Notes under the pieces: model-generated
The model's input: only the letters and a program-made list of their open reading frames with translations
The model's database searches: none
What the model was told of the DNA's origin: nothing
In this document: one piece after another, positions 54,210-63,587 of the stretch
Numbering within the stretch: position 1 is the stretch's first letter
Layout of the letters: each line of letters opens with the position of its first letter
Position numbers and translations under genes: made by a program
From: Lumbricus rubellus
Lineage: Eukaryota > Annelida > Clitellata > Crassiclitellata > Lumbricidae
DNA length: 64,000 nt
Direction: 5' to 3'
NCBI GenBank assembly: GCA_945859605.1
Contig: OX243818.1
Span: 38,519,750-38,583,749 of the forward strand

Positions 54210-55991
54210 TTAGGTCAATCCTCTACTTAGATAATCAGATATTACATTATTACATCCCTTAATGTAACGTATTGTAAAACAATAATTTTGAAGGGCAAGG
54301 CTCCACCTCATGACTCTTGCATTCTTCATTCTCCCTTCTTTCATGTACTGTAGTCCACAGTGGTCCGTCTCAATCACAAACTCTTTTCCACACAAATATC
54401 GATCAAATCTACTGATTCCCCACATTATGGCTAGACATTCTCTCTCCTCAACTGAATATCGCATTTCTCTTTCTAATAGTTTTCTACTCGCATATGCAAT
54501 CGGGTGGTTTATTCCTTCATGCTGCTGAATAAGAACACAACCTATTCTCTTTCCTGATGCATCTGTCTGTATTATAAATTCCTTCTCCAAGTCTGGTAAC
54601 TTAAGTATCGGTGTCTTAGCTAATGCTCCTTTCAATTGTTTAAAGCTTTCACCTAACTCTTGGTTCCATTCAATATTGTTGGGAGCCGACTTCTTTGTTA
54701 AGTCGCTCAACGGAGCCATCAATTCTGCACAATGAGGAACAAATTTTCGATAATAATTTACCGATCCTATGAAACTCCTCACTTGCTTCTTTGTTTTTGG
54801 TTGCGGCATGTCCGCAATCTTATCAACAGATTCTCCCTTAGGGCTTATATCGTCGTTATTCAATGTATGACCTAGAAAATCTATCTTTCCATATCCCAAT
54901 GAGCATTTCTTAGGCTTCAATGTCAACTGAGCTTTTCTCACACGTATGAAAAACTCTCTTAACGTTTTCATGTGTTCGTCCCATCCTCTTGTATGAGCAA
55001 GTATATCGTCCACATAACTTTCAAGATTCTCCGTCCCATGTAAGATCTTCCGTATCAACCGATTGTAACTGGACGCGCTATTGACTAATCCAAATGGTAG
55101 AACGTTAAACCTATACAATCCACTTGCACAGATAAATGTGGTTAAGTCCTTTGATTCCTCACTCATTGGTATCTGCCAATACCCTTTGCAGAAATCAAAC
55201 TTACTATAAACCTTACTACCACTGAGTTTGTTGAAAACATCTTCGTTTGACATCATCGGCTCTGGGTCAAATACAGTCACTTTGTTGAGTTGCTTGTAGT
55301 TACAGCATAGCCTATTGCTTCCGTCTGATTTCTTGACAACTACCAGTGGCGCTGCATATGCTGCTTCTGACCTTTCTATAATTCCATTCTCCAGCATCGT
55401 CTCTAATTCTTTGTTTAACTCCGCTTGGAGGTGGTATGGTGTTGGATAAGCTCGTAACCGAATTGGTTCATCACTTGTCAGATGTATTTCGTGCTTAACC
55501 ATATCCGTCCTTCCTGGTTTATCACTGAATATGTCTTCATATTCTCTCAATAATCCTTCTAATTCTCTTTTCTGTTTTTCTTCCAATTTAGGATTAATAT
55601 CCACATCTTTGTAAGTCTCAGTTTGCTTGCTTACATATAAACTCAATATTTCTTCCTCTTCATCCTCACCATCTTTACCGTCGTGTACTATCGCCGATAT
55701 GTATGCTGCTGTTTCTACTTTATCACTTTCTCCATTTCTCTCGTAGTACTTCTTGAGTATATTGATGTGATATGTTTTGAGTTTTCCACCATCAATTTCC
55801 ACTTTGTAATCATAATCTCCTATTTTACTTCTGATCACAAATGGTCCTTGCCATTTAACAAGCATTTTATTGTTACAACTGGGTAACAGTAATAAAACCT
55901 TATCTCCTATCTTCAGCTCTCTGTAACGTGCTTTCTTATCATAATACTTCTTGTTCTTTTCATTTGCTCTATGTATGGCCTTCTGTGCCAT
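54210..55991 (-). CDS. Gmr1-like pol, part 2: integrase C-terminal module, reverse transcriptase, RNase H
   Basis: 593 codons from the first ATG after the in-frame TGA. In frame with the upstream part, it begins with the end of integrase, including a GPY/F-type module (VKWQGPFVI near 45-53, YHINILKKYY near 75). The reverse transcriptase spans about 165-345, with FDFCKGYWQIP near 266 and YVDD at 326-329. RNase H follows, with TDAS at 476-479 and ending SDYLSRGL. It copies element RNA into DNA (family knowledge). No chromodomain and no env. There is no internal stop. It probably belongs to one polyprotein with 56016-59057 rather than being a separate gene. Confidence 0.92.
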   Translation of the reverse strand: MAQKAIHRANEKNKKYYDKKARYRELKIGDKVLLLLPSCNNKMLVKWQGPFVIRSKIGDYDYKVEIDGGKLKTYHINILKKYYERNGESDKVETAAYISAIVHDGKDGEDEEEEILSLYVSKQTETYKDVDINPKLEEKQKRELEGLLREYEDIFSDKPGRTDMVKHEIHLTSDEPIRLRAYPTPYHLQAELNKELETMLENGIIERSEAAYAAPLVVVKKSDGSNRLCCNYKQLNKVTVFDPEPMMSNEDVFNKLSGSKVYSKFDFCKGYWQIPMSEESKDLTTFICASGLYRFNVLPFGLVNSASSYNRLIRKILHGTENLESYVDDILAHTRGWDEHMKTLREFFIRVRKAQLTLKPKKCSLGYGKIDFLGHTLNNDDISPKGESVDKIADMPQPKTKKQVRSFIGSVNYYRKFVPHCAELMAPLSDLTKKSAPNNIEWNQELGESFKQLKGALAKTPILKLPDLEKEFIIQTDASGKRIGCVLIQQHEGINHPIAYASRKLLEREMRYSVEERECLAIMWGISRFDRYLCGKEFVIETDHCGLQYMKEGRMKNARVMRWSLALQNYCFTIRYIKGCNNVISDYLSRGLT

Positions 55992-56015
55992 ATCACATGT
56001 TTCCTCTATTCTTTC

Positions 56016-59000
56016 TCACAAATCGGTCATGTATGTATAAACATCTTTTACTTCATCTTCTACTTTCTCATTTGTCCAGAGTTCCTTTAATATCTGCACT
56101 GGTCCTCTGCATGACCTTCCAAAAATTAATTCAAAGGGTGTGAACCCATGACTTTCGTGTACAGTGTCTCGTAACGCGAACAACAATGGTGCCAAGAATC
56201 TGTCCCATTCCTTGACCTGTTCACCTATCAACTTTCTCAATGTTGCCTTTATTGTTCCGTTAAGTCTCTCCACACATCCGTTTCCCATAGCATGGTAAGG
56301 GCTAGTGAAAGTGTGCTTGATTAACAACATCTTGTTAACTTCAGCCATCAGTTCTGAAGTGAATTGGCTCCCTCTGTCAGTATGGATTTTCTCTGGTACT
56401 CCCATACGGCAATAAAAATTGAATAAGGCTTCCGCTACCTCTTCTGTAGTTATCCCTTTAAGTGGAATCGCTTCCGGGTATCGGGTACTTAAGTCAATGA
56501 TCGTTAATATATAACGATAACCTCTTGATGACATTGGCTCTATCACTCCTATAATGTCTATACAGACATGTTTGAATGGTACATCAAGTACCGGAAGATG
56601 TCCCATCGGCACCCGGTACTTTACCTTTTTGTCCACTGACTTTTGGCAAACATCGCAACTTAAGACATATCTTTTGATATCTTGTCCCATCGATGGCCAA
56701 TAGAATTCATTTACAATTTTATCCTGAGTTTTCTTCATTCCCAGATGTGCTGACAATAGCGAGTTATGGGCCACGGCTAACACTTTATTTCTAAGTTCCT
56801 TCGGGACCATTAACTGCCAATTCACATCATCTTTCGATATCTCCTTGAACCTTCTATACAACAATCCGTTCTTCTTCACATAAGGAACGTCTCCTGTTAC
56901 ACTGTCATTATCCCTCCAATCTATTGCTCTATCCCAAAACTTCTTCAAAGTCTCATCTTTGCTTTGTAAGTCTATAATTTCTTTTGTTGATATATTTAAA
57001 TTCGGCATCTCAGTAACTTTCAATGGTTTGTATTTTGTTACCTTCTTTGATTCTGCTCTGGTTTCAACTGCTGCTGTCGTTTCCAACACGTCATCATTTT
57101 CTATGACATCATCCGTTCTGTCGTCATTTAATTCACTTGTGACTTCACTTGCAAAACGAACTTTCTTTTTGTCACTTTGTCCTTGTGACTCAACACTTAC
57201 AGATTTCTGAATCTTGTTTAATTTATCCTCTCTATTCTCGTTATCATCTATATCACTTCTATCACATTTTATCGTGTTATCTGTAGTTTCTTTTACTACC
57301 AGATATTTTAATCCCTTCATCCTACCGATAATTACTGGTTTCACCGGTTCCTCCATCACCATTGCTTCGACATTTCCGGTAAAATATTCACTTTCGATAT
57401 TAATCTTTGCTGTCGGAAAATTTCTCAATGTCCCATCGACTAATATGCACTGTGTTTCTTTCCCCGTGAAATCAACATCATTTACTAGTGATCTCTTGAC
57501 AATACATGTGCTTGATCCAGAATCATATAGACAACTGGCATCCACACCATTCACTTTAATCTGACCTTCATTTCTATTCTCTTGGTCATTACCATCATCT
57601 TCCCTTTCAGTAATCATTGTACTCGCCGCCAACTGTATTGGTAATTCCTTTTTACGTTCTTCATCTCTTTCAACTTCATTTAGTTTCAACGTTTCATTTG
57701 CTTGCGCTATCTTGTATGCACTATTCTCATATACTTGTATAGCCGCCGCAGTATGTTTAACAACTCCTTTTTGTTTGTGTAAACAATCGTATGATTTGTG
57801 TCCGATTCGGCCACACGAGAAACAGGTTATTTTGTGCTCCGTCGCCTGTTCTCTTTCCCGACTAAATCCTCTATTCATATTTCCACTATGATTCATCTCC
57901 TTGTTCTGTTTCATGTCTCCTCGTCCTCTATTCATGTTTCCATTAAATCTCTCTCTAGATCTATCTTCAAATGGTTTCACATTTGGTCTTTCATTACTGA
58001 ACTTCACTGGAGGTCTCAGATTACTCTCTGTGTATTTATATCCGTGTGCCTCAATATACGACTCAGCACAGTTTAAGGTGTCCTCTAGACTCATCTTGCC
58101 TTTTTCTTTGAGGAACATCTTAAGTTCATTGCTACATGTAAGGTAGAACTGATCTCTTAATAACAAGTTCTCCATACCTTCATAGGTTTTCTCGAATCCA
58201 GCTTGAAGTAGCCACTGCTGCATATATCTCCTCAATCTATGCACAAAATCTGTAGGTGTCTCACCTGATTCCATCTTACTCATCTTGAATTTGTTACGAT
58301 ATCCACCCTCTGTTAATTGGAATCTCTTTAACAGATGTCTTTTCAAACACTCGTAATCTTGTGTTTCTTCAGATGACATTCTTTGATAAACCTCTAAGGC
58401 TTTTCCTTCGAGATGTTTAGCTAGCATCAGAGACCAATTTTCTGTTGCTATTTCGTATGCCGTACATGTCCTTTCAAATCTTAATAAATATGCATCTAAG
58501 CAATCTTTATTTTCATTGAATACAGGGAACTTGATATCTTTCATTCCCCTATTGGGGTTATGGTTTCCTTGGTATGAACCATCGCCAACCATTGTGAATG
58601 TGGCTTCACCTCTATTCTGATTATCCCTAGAATCAATCTCTTTCATCCTCAATTCACATTCAAGCTTTTTAATTTCAAGATCCATATCTCTCCTAGCTTG
58701 ACATTCGGCTGCTTCACGAACTGATCTTGCCTCATTGGCCTCCCGCTCAAGTCTTGCCTCATTCGCTTCTCGTTCAAGTCTAGCATCAGCTATTTTTGCT
58801 AACTCTAATTCTTGTACTCTGGTTGCTTGTGCTTCTTCTCGTGTTCTAGCTGCTTGTGCCTCTTCTCGTGCTATGGCTGCTTCTTCTCGCGCTCTGGTTG
58901 CTTGTGCTTCATCTTTAAGCTTTCGATCTTCTCGTTCACGCAGTCTGTCTTCTCTTGCTTCCTGCTGTCTATCACGCACAAATGTCTTCAACTCATCACC

Positions 59001-59057
59001 ATCCATCCCCAACTCTTTCGCGAGTTTAACCCACTGTTCATGTTCTCCAAGTGACAT
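56016..59057 (-). CDS. Gmr1-like gag-pol, part 1: gag, protease, integrase
   Basis: 1013 codons. Residues 30-145 form a charged Ala/Glu/Arg-rich coiled-coil. The capsid-like gag lies at about 175-345, with a CCHC knuckle at 412-425 (CFSCGRIGHKSYDC). The aspartic protease has DSGSS at 512-516. The integrase has an HHCC module at about 764-804 and catalytic residues D834, D894 and E930 (HTDRGSQF; GCVERLNG), giving DD35E spacing. It ends in a TGA at 56016-56018, and the same frame continues into part 2, so the integrase is split from its C-terminal module by this stop. Readthrough or a nonsense change are both possible. Start: ATG at 59057, about 0.3 kb inside the LTR. Confidence 0.92.
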   Translation of the reverse strand: MSLGEHEQWVKLAKELGMDGDELKTFVRDRQQEAREDRLREREDRKLKDEAQATRAREEAAIAREEAQAARTREEAQATRVQELELAKIADARLEREANEARLEREANEARSVREAAECQARRDMDLEIKKLECELRMKEIDSRDNQNRGEATFTMVGDGSYQGNHNPNRGMKDIKFPVFNENKDCLDAYLLRFERTCTAYEIATENWSLMLAKHLEGKALEVYQRMSSEETQDYECLKRHLLKRFQLTEGGYRNKFKMSKMESGETPTDFVHRLRRYMQQWLLQAGFEKTYEGMENLLLRDQFYLTCSNELKMFLKEKGKMSLEDTLNCAESYIEAHGYKYTESNLRPPVKFSNERPNVKPFEDRSRERFNGNMNRGRGDMKQNKEMNHSGNMNRGFSREREQATEHKITCFSCGRIGHKSYDCLHKQKGVVKHTAAAIQVYENSAYKIAQANETLKLNEVERDEERKKELPIQLAASTMITEREDDGNDQENRNEGQIKVNGVDASCLYDSGSSTCIVKRSLVNDVDFTGKETQCILVDGTLRNFPTAKINIESEYFTGNVEAMVMEEPVKPVIIGRMKGLKYLVVKETTDNTIKCDRSDIDDNENREDKLNKIQKSVSVESQGQSDKKKVRFASEVTSELNDDRTDDVIENDDVLETTAAVETRAESKKVTKYKPLKVTEMPNLNISTKEIIDLQSKDETLKKFWDRAIDWRDNDSVTGDVPYVKKNGLLYRRFKEISKDDVNWQLMVPKELRNKVLAVAHNSLLSAHLGMKKTQDKIVNEFYWPSMGQDIKRYVLSCDVCQKSVDKKVKYRVPMGHLPVLDVPFKHVCIDIIGVIEPMSSRGYRYILTIIDLSTRYPEAIPLKGITTEEVAEALFNFYCRMGVPEKIHTDRGSQFTSELMAEVNKMLLIKHTFTSPYHAMGNGCVERLNGTIKATLRKLIGEQVKEWDRFLAPLLFALRDTVHESHGFTPFELIFGRSCRGPVQILKELWTNEKVEDEVKDVYTYMTDL

Positions 59058-59370
59058 GGTCCACTTACTTGTTTACTTAATCAACAAGTATTTCTAATAG
59101 CTTTCGCTATTTAATAATTAAATTCCTCAAATATAATCTTAAAATAAGATTAACAAAATGTTCCCTCTTGAAATGCGTAATCTGCGGTTACGCGGGGTTA
59201 ATCGTATGCTTGACCTTAATCGTCACTAAACAATTCGCATCGAGTGAACGCTTATTAATAAAGTCGTTCTTTCGCAATCGCAAAAGCAATAACTTTAAAA
59301 CTATACATTTTCAATACTTGAGATTATTGTTCATTGATATTTCAAGTGTTAGTTAAAATCCAGTTTTAAT

Positions 59371-59388
59371 ATCCCGGACGAGCCCCCA
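59371..59388 (-). promoter_or_regulatory. Primer binding site, tRNA-Pro type
   Basis: The minus strand reads TGGGGGCTCGTCCGGGAT, five bases inside the LTR. It is complementary to the 3' end of tRNA-Pro, the same 18 bases used as primer site by murine leukaemia virus. It marks the LTR at 59394-60406 as the 5' LTR. Confidence 0.88.
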
Positions 59389-59393
59389 TAAAT

Positions 59394-60406
59394 TGTCGTA
59401 TCCCGTGTAAAAGAGAACTTTTTATCCTAGTGGTTACTCGGTTGGGTTTAAACTGACTCTGAAATTCTTCCAAACTCAACAAACTCTCAGTTTCTTATGA
59501 AATATATATATAAAAATTATCCAATATCATTCAATGACATAAACAAATAACAATCCTATTTACCTAGTGTGGCGAGTTAATTAGGAATATTATATTTGCG
59601 CTTAACTGTCGAGTTGTATGAAACTCGATTTTTCTTCAGCTTCGCTCCGTTGTCCAATCTTCACCAATTAAGAATGTTGATCAGACGGTTGAATAGTAGT
59701 CATGGAAGTGACCACTCCAATCGTCTTACTCGTATCTTGACTTGGTTCAATTGCCCACGAGATGAAACGTCGCATTGACGCATTCACCTTCGTAGCTCTC
59801 CTTCTGTAGTCCCAAACGTCCGCTTCACAACACACGCCGATCAGCTGTTCCTAGCCGATTTAAATGTACAACTCTTCAGACCGTTATCTAAGAGTTCGTT
59901 ACTTCGCAAGCGTCTCTCTCTTCACACGATGATTATTATGCACCAACGCGAATTTCTCATTTAAATTCCGTTGCACCTGATGCACAATACTTTGATCTGT
60001 CGGTTGATATTCCGAACAGTTCAATTACCTTCGTCTCTACTCTGGAATTTCAACTTTAGAGTGACCACCGCAGTGAATCCACTACCATTTCCAGTTATAC
60101 CAGCAGAGAGTCCATCTCTCAACGTTTAATTTGCTGACGTCATTTTTTTTAAAACGTCACGTTATTCGTTTCCTGGTTGCGCATACCGTGAATAGTCTTA
60201 GCGTCCTTTGTTGGCATGGTAACGTTGGCCAATCTTTACTGTATTAGGCTGTAGTCCTTGGTTATTATATATATTAAATATTATATGTTGCCACACATAT
60301 TACCTAAACTCGCCAATTGAATTGTCTAACTTAACTACTACCTAGAATTAACAATTACACATACATAGCAATTGTTTAATTTGATAAGCCTTTAATATAT
60401 TCACGA
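59394..60406 (-). repeat. LTR, 5' LTR in element sense
   Basis: 1013 bp, with the same termini as the other LTR. It would contain the promoter for the minus-strand transcript; TATA-like text (ttattatatatattaaatat) occurs at about 60265, but I cannot fix the start site. Confidence 0.95.
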
Positions 60407-60850
60407 CACAGCTTATATTTCAGACATAGAAATACATAGAAATAAGAGCTGAATGAAGGTATTTCTATGTGGAGAAATGGCTTCGAGGCTATTATTTTTT
60501 TCCGATGAAAATATTGATAAAAACCACGAAGTGGGATGACGGATGAAAATCTTCAGATCAAAACAAGAGGCGGGATGAATTTTCTACTTTTGTGTGTGCA
60601 ATAAATGCGATGATTGATGCAAATCCTAGTGACCGGGGTGGGGGTAATCTGAAACCTTTACAGGAATTTCATCGTGTTGAGGGGTCCGCCGCTGTGACAT
60701 GGCTTGGTGCGAACTGCATTCGTTAAAGAGAGAATAAAAAGTCAGTTGATATGTGTCCATTATGATACACTACGATTATTTGTAGTAATGTAGGCCAAAC
60801 AAAGTTCTTATGCCATTCGAAAGCAACTAAATAATTTTCTCCTTTTTTAG
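60407..60850. other. Non-coding DNA, likely intron or upstream of the CARD exon
   Basis: Begins with cagcttatatttcagac, the continuation of the repeat into which the LTR element inserted. Gggggtaatctgaaaccttt at 60650 resembles 17050. No gene. The last bases (ttttctccttttttag) are the acceptor of the next exon. Confidence 0.5.
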
Positions 60851-61138
60851 TTTTCTATGGAAACGAAAGGAAAAGATCTGCGATAATTAGAAACAACAGA
60901 AATTATCTCTTAGAAAATATTCAACCGAATGACGAATTAATCGCTTTGCTGTTACATCATAATTGCCTAACGCAAGAACAAAGTCACTTCATTCAACGAC
61001 AACGCTACAACCAAGATAAGAACGCAGAACTTTTGCACTTCATGAAACCTTTTGACGAAGCAAAGTTTTCAAACTTCATCAAATGTCTTCGACAATCCAA
61101 CCAGAAGACAGTAGCCAGGATCATAGAAAATGGAGGAG
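60851..61138 (+). CDS. CARD domain exon of a death-fold / NHL-type gene
   Basis: The 288-bp exon lies between acceptor ccttttttag (60850) and donor ggag|gtataa. It encodes about 95 residues: RSAIIRNNRNYLLENI, DELIALLLHHNCLTQEQSHF, ELLHFMKPFDEAKFSNFIKC and QKTVARIIENGG. Helix pattern and positions (R.YLL.NI, L...LT..E...I, LL...F..F...L) fit a caspase-recruitment domain. CARDs assemble signalling complexes by homotypic contacts (family knowledge). The exon ends in phase 1, which fits the exon at 61878. The true start lies in an upstream exon not found here, because the visible ATG at 60857 is out of frame. Confidence 0.78.
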
Positions 61139-61334
61139 GTATAAACAACTAGGCTAATTTCATTTAAACGGGCTTATAATAACTTTTTTTATATTATAGT
61201 CCGAATTATGACAATAATAGTTCATGTAGGCCTAGGCCTATAGGCCTATACATGTAGTATATAATTGCAGAGAAACTGGACTTGTTTGGGGTGACGTTAA
61301 GTTTCGAAAATGAATTTTTTTCCTTTAGCCTAAG

Positions 61335-61585
61335 CTATAAAAATAAGGATAAGACAAAAGAACTGGGTGGGACATTTGCTAAGAGGTGACTCACTGCATA
61401 AAGAAATAATTGAAGGAAGATTGGAGGGAAAGAGGTGCAGGGGAAGGCCTAGGCAAAAACTGCTGGACGGGATGATGGAAGAAGGATACAGAGAATTGAA
61501 GGACATGGCACAACAGCGGGAAAAGTGGAAACATTGGACGTTTGGACCTGCCACTTGGCAGAGAACGTAAAGAAGAAGAAGAAGC
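61335..61585 (+). mobile_element. RTE-like LINE 3' tail in the intron
   Basis: An open frame at 61367-61570 reads MGHLLRGDSLHKEIIEGRLE, GRPRQKLLDGMMEEG and KWKHWTFGPATW. It matches the tail of the LINE at 39153 and ends with agaagaagaag. Ttagcct occurs on both sides and may be the target duplication. It is dead. Confidence 0.75.
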
Positions 61586-61877
61586 TTAGCCTGTTTTGCC
61601 GGACTGTAATTTAGCTTAATTTATGCCCAGCTGAAACTTTGTTGGTCAAATTACATTTGTGGTCTAGCTCAAATCGAATTGGCCTGAGTGAATAGAGCCT
61701 CATAATATTATTATTAAGTATGAGTCACTATTGAGTTAGGCCAACTCGTGACACGCGTCTGGCAACACTGGATTCGAATCTACTAACTAAAATCATTGCT
61801 AATGGCTGCACTTAATCAGAACTTTGTTTCAGTAATATGACACATTTTAACATTTAACATACGGTTCTTGATTTCAG

Positions 61878-62239
61878 TGGCTATTAAAATCAGGGCACAG
61901 ATTCATGGCGTGAGGTGCAGCCAACCAAGAGAAACTCTGCTACTTCACCAAGAAATCGAAGATCTTCGAAACAGAACCAAACCATTGTCACATCAAACCG
62001 ATAAACTGATCAGCCAATTGAAGAAGGAAGATATTGAAATTCTTAATTCTCAGCTGACCAGAAAGACTGTGGTCGTTTCGATCTGGTGTCGTTCACAGGA
62101 AGGCCTTGAATATATTCAGAAGCTGTACAAATCGAATGAGCTGTGTGATTTGTTATTTGAAAATATTCAACCATCTACTTCAAAGTTGATTGACATTGAT
62201 AGCAATCAATTTGAGAAAACTGTTGGCACGTGCTTTTAA
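61878..62239 (+). CDS. Second exon of the CARD gene (possible TRADD-N-like domain)
   Basis: The acceptor ttgatttcag ends at 61877. Phase 1 joins the CARD exon as ...ENGG-V-AIKIRAQ. About 30 residues of linker and a charged helix (LLHQEIEDLRNRTKPLSHQT) come first. Then KTVVVSIWCRSQEGLEYIQK and LYKSNELCDLLFENI follow. This last part resembles the beta-strand/helix core of TRADD N-terminal-like domains seen in invertebrate immune proteins; I recognise it only by pattern. The frame stops at 62239 just before an FB1 element at 62244, so the donor is uncertain (candidates near 62184 and 62229). The exon may end before the stop. Confidence 0.6.
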
Positions 62240-62243
62240 AATC

Positions 62244-63213
62244 GGTTCCACGACAACTGGTCTACAGACAACTGGTCTAACGAAAACTGGTCTACTGTAA
62301 CAGAGAACTGGTCTAACGACAACTGGTCTACAGACAACTCGTATACGAAAATAACGCGTGAGAAATAGAAGCCGAATTAACGAAACAAAAGATCAGAAAT
62401 GGAAGCTGGATGCATGTTTATATGCATGAATGTAAATCATCAATCAAGCTTCCATATCTCAAGCGTTCTATTCATAACCTCAGCTTCTATTTCAAATGTA
62501 AAAGAACCTTCATCCATTCTTAAGCGTTATTTTCGTCAATCCCGCTTCTATTTCGCTTGTAAAAATACCTTAATGCAGCTTCCATTTCTTAAGCGTTATT
62601 TGCGTCAATCTAGCTTTTATTTCACATGTAAAAGAACATCCAGCTTCCATTTCTTAAGCGTTATTTTTCGTCAATTCAGCTTTTATTTCACCTGTAAAAA
62701 TATCCTAGTCCAGCTTACATTTCTCTTGGGTTTTTCCATTAGTACAGTTTCAATTTCAGATATAAAAAATACGCTTATCCAACTTCCATTTCTGATTGGT
62801 TTTCCATTAATCCAGCTTCTATTTCTCATGCGTTATTTTTGTGTGTCGTCCATGTCACAAACCTGCTCAACAGCAGAAGACTGAAGAAGAAGAGATTTTC
62901 GTGTAATGGTTGTCTGTAGACCAGTTGTCGCTAGACGAGTTGTCTGTAGACGAGTTGTCTGTAGACGAGTTGTCTGTAGACAGCAGTGGGGGGGTCAAAG
63001 ATTTTACTTCTGTTCGAAAAATAAATTTCGTGGTGGGGAATACTATTTTTCCCAGAGAAAAAAGTGGAAATATGTCGTAAAAATACAATTTTTTTAGTCT
63101 TTTCCAGGGTCTGCTTGCCCGAAAAAACAGACTTGCCCGAAATTTTTTGGGGCATTTGCCCTCTGGACCCCCGCCTCGTACGATTATGTCTGTAGACCAT
63201 TTGTCGTGACACC
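62244..63213 (+). mobile_element. Foldback-like element 1 (FB1), copy f, diverged and enlarged
   Basis: Begins GGTTCCACGACAACTGG and ends with the inverted GGTGTCACGACAAAT. The arms are CWACAGACAACTSGT-type units. It is 970 bp, twice the usual length: a second block (63000-63190, starting ggggggtcaaag and ending tggacccccgcc) is probably a nested element. The flanks tttaaaatc and gttaatcat do not match, so no target duplication is supported. It lies in an intron of the CARD gene. Confidence 0.65.
62836..62900 (+). mobile_element. RTE-like LINE tail scrap
   Basis: Gtccatgtcacaaacctgctca encodes SMSQTCSTAED-stop and matches the end of the fragment at 17947. It lies inside the FB1 copy f interval. 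Confidence 0.55.
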
Positions 63214-63553
63214 GTTAATCATCACGAGATTGTTATTCTTACAGAATTTTGACAGTATCTCTCTCCATTTCTCGAAGTCCGAATTTTTCCAGGATTTCTT
63301 TTTATGTCACACATCAATTTCCGACCTTGTCATTGAAATCGGCCATGACCAATAATTATTGTTAATTAGGATAACATTTATCATAAACAATAATATAAAA
63401 ATAACAATTAGACCTATGCATGAACAAAGACTAAATATTTACACATCCTAACTATTGGCAGTGAATAAAAAAAACATGTTAGCAAAGAAGAGAAAAAAGA
63501 TATTACTAGCAGTTAATATAATTTGCATGTTTAATCATGTTTTGTACTTTTAG
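63214..63553. other. Intron between CARD-gene exons
   Basis: AT-rich, with no gene or repeat recognised. It leads to two candidate splice acceptors, 63553 (tacttttag) and 63587 (cttcgttcacag). Confidence 0.5.
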
Positions 63554-63587
63554 TCGTGTGTTTGATATCCATCAGCTTCGTTCACAG

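Larger units (their letters stand above)
53037..60406 (-). mobile_element. Gmr1-like Ty3/gypsy LTR retrotransposon
   Basis: A 7.4-kb element with two LTRs of about 1.01 kb, a 5-bp duplication (cagct at 53032-53036 and 60407-60411), a primer site and gag-pol on the minus strand. Pol order is protease, integrase, reverse transcriptase, RNase H. That is the copia-like order known in Ty3/gypsy elements only for the Gmr1 group, described from deuterostomes. The LTRs differ by only a few substitutions and small indels, so insertion is recent. One in-frame TGA interrupts pol. No envelope gene is present. Confidence 0.92.

Noticed and set aside
56959..59097. Plus-strand frames (81-120 codons) over the Gmr1-like gag-pol
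   Set aside because: They are antisense shadows of the gag-pol frame, rich in Ser and Phe because of the complementary codon bias.
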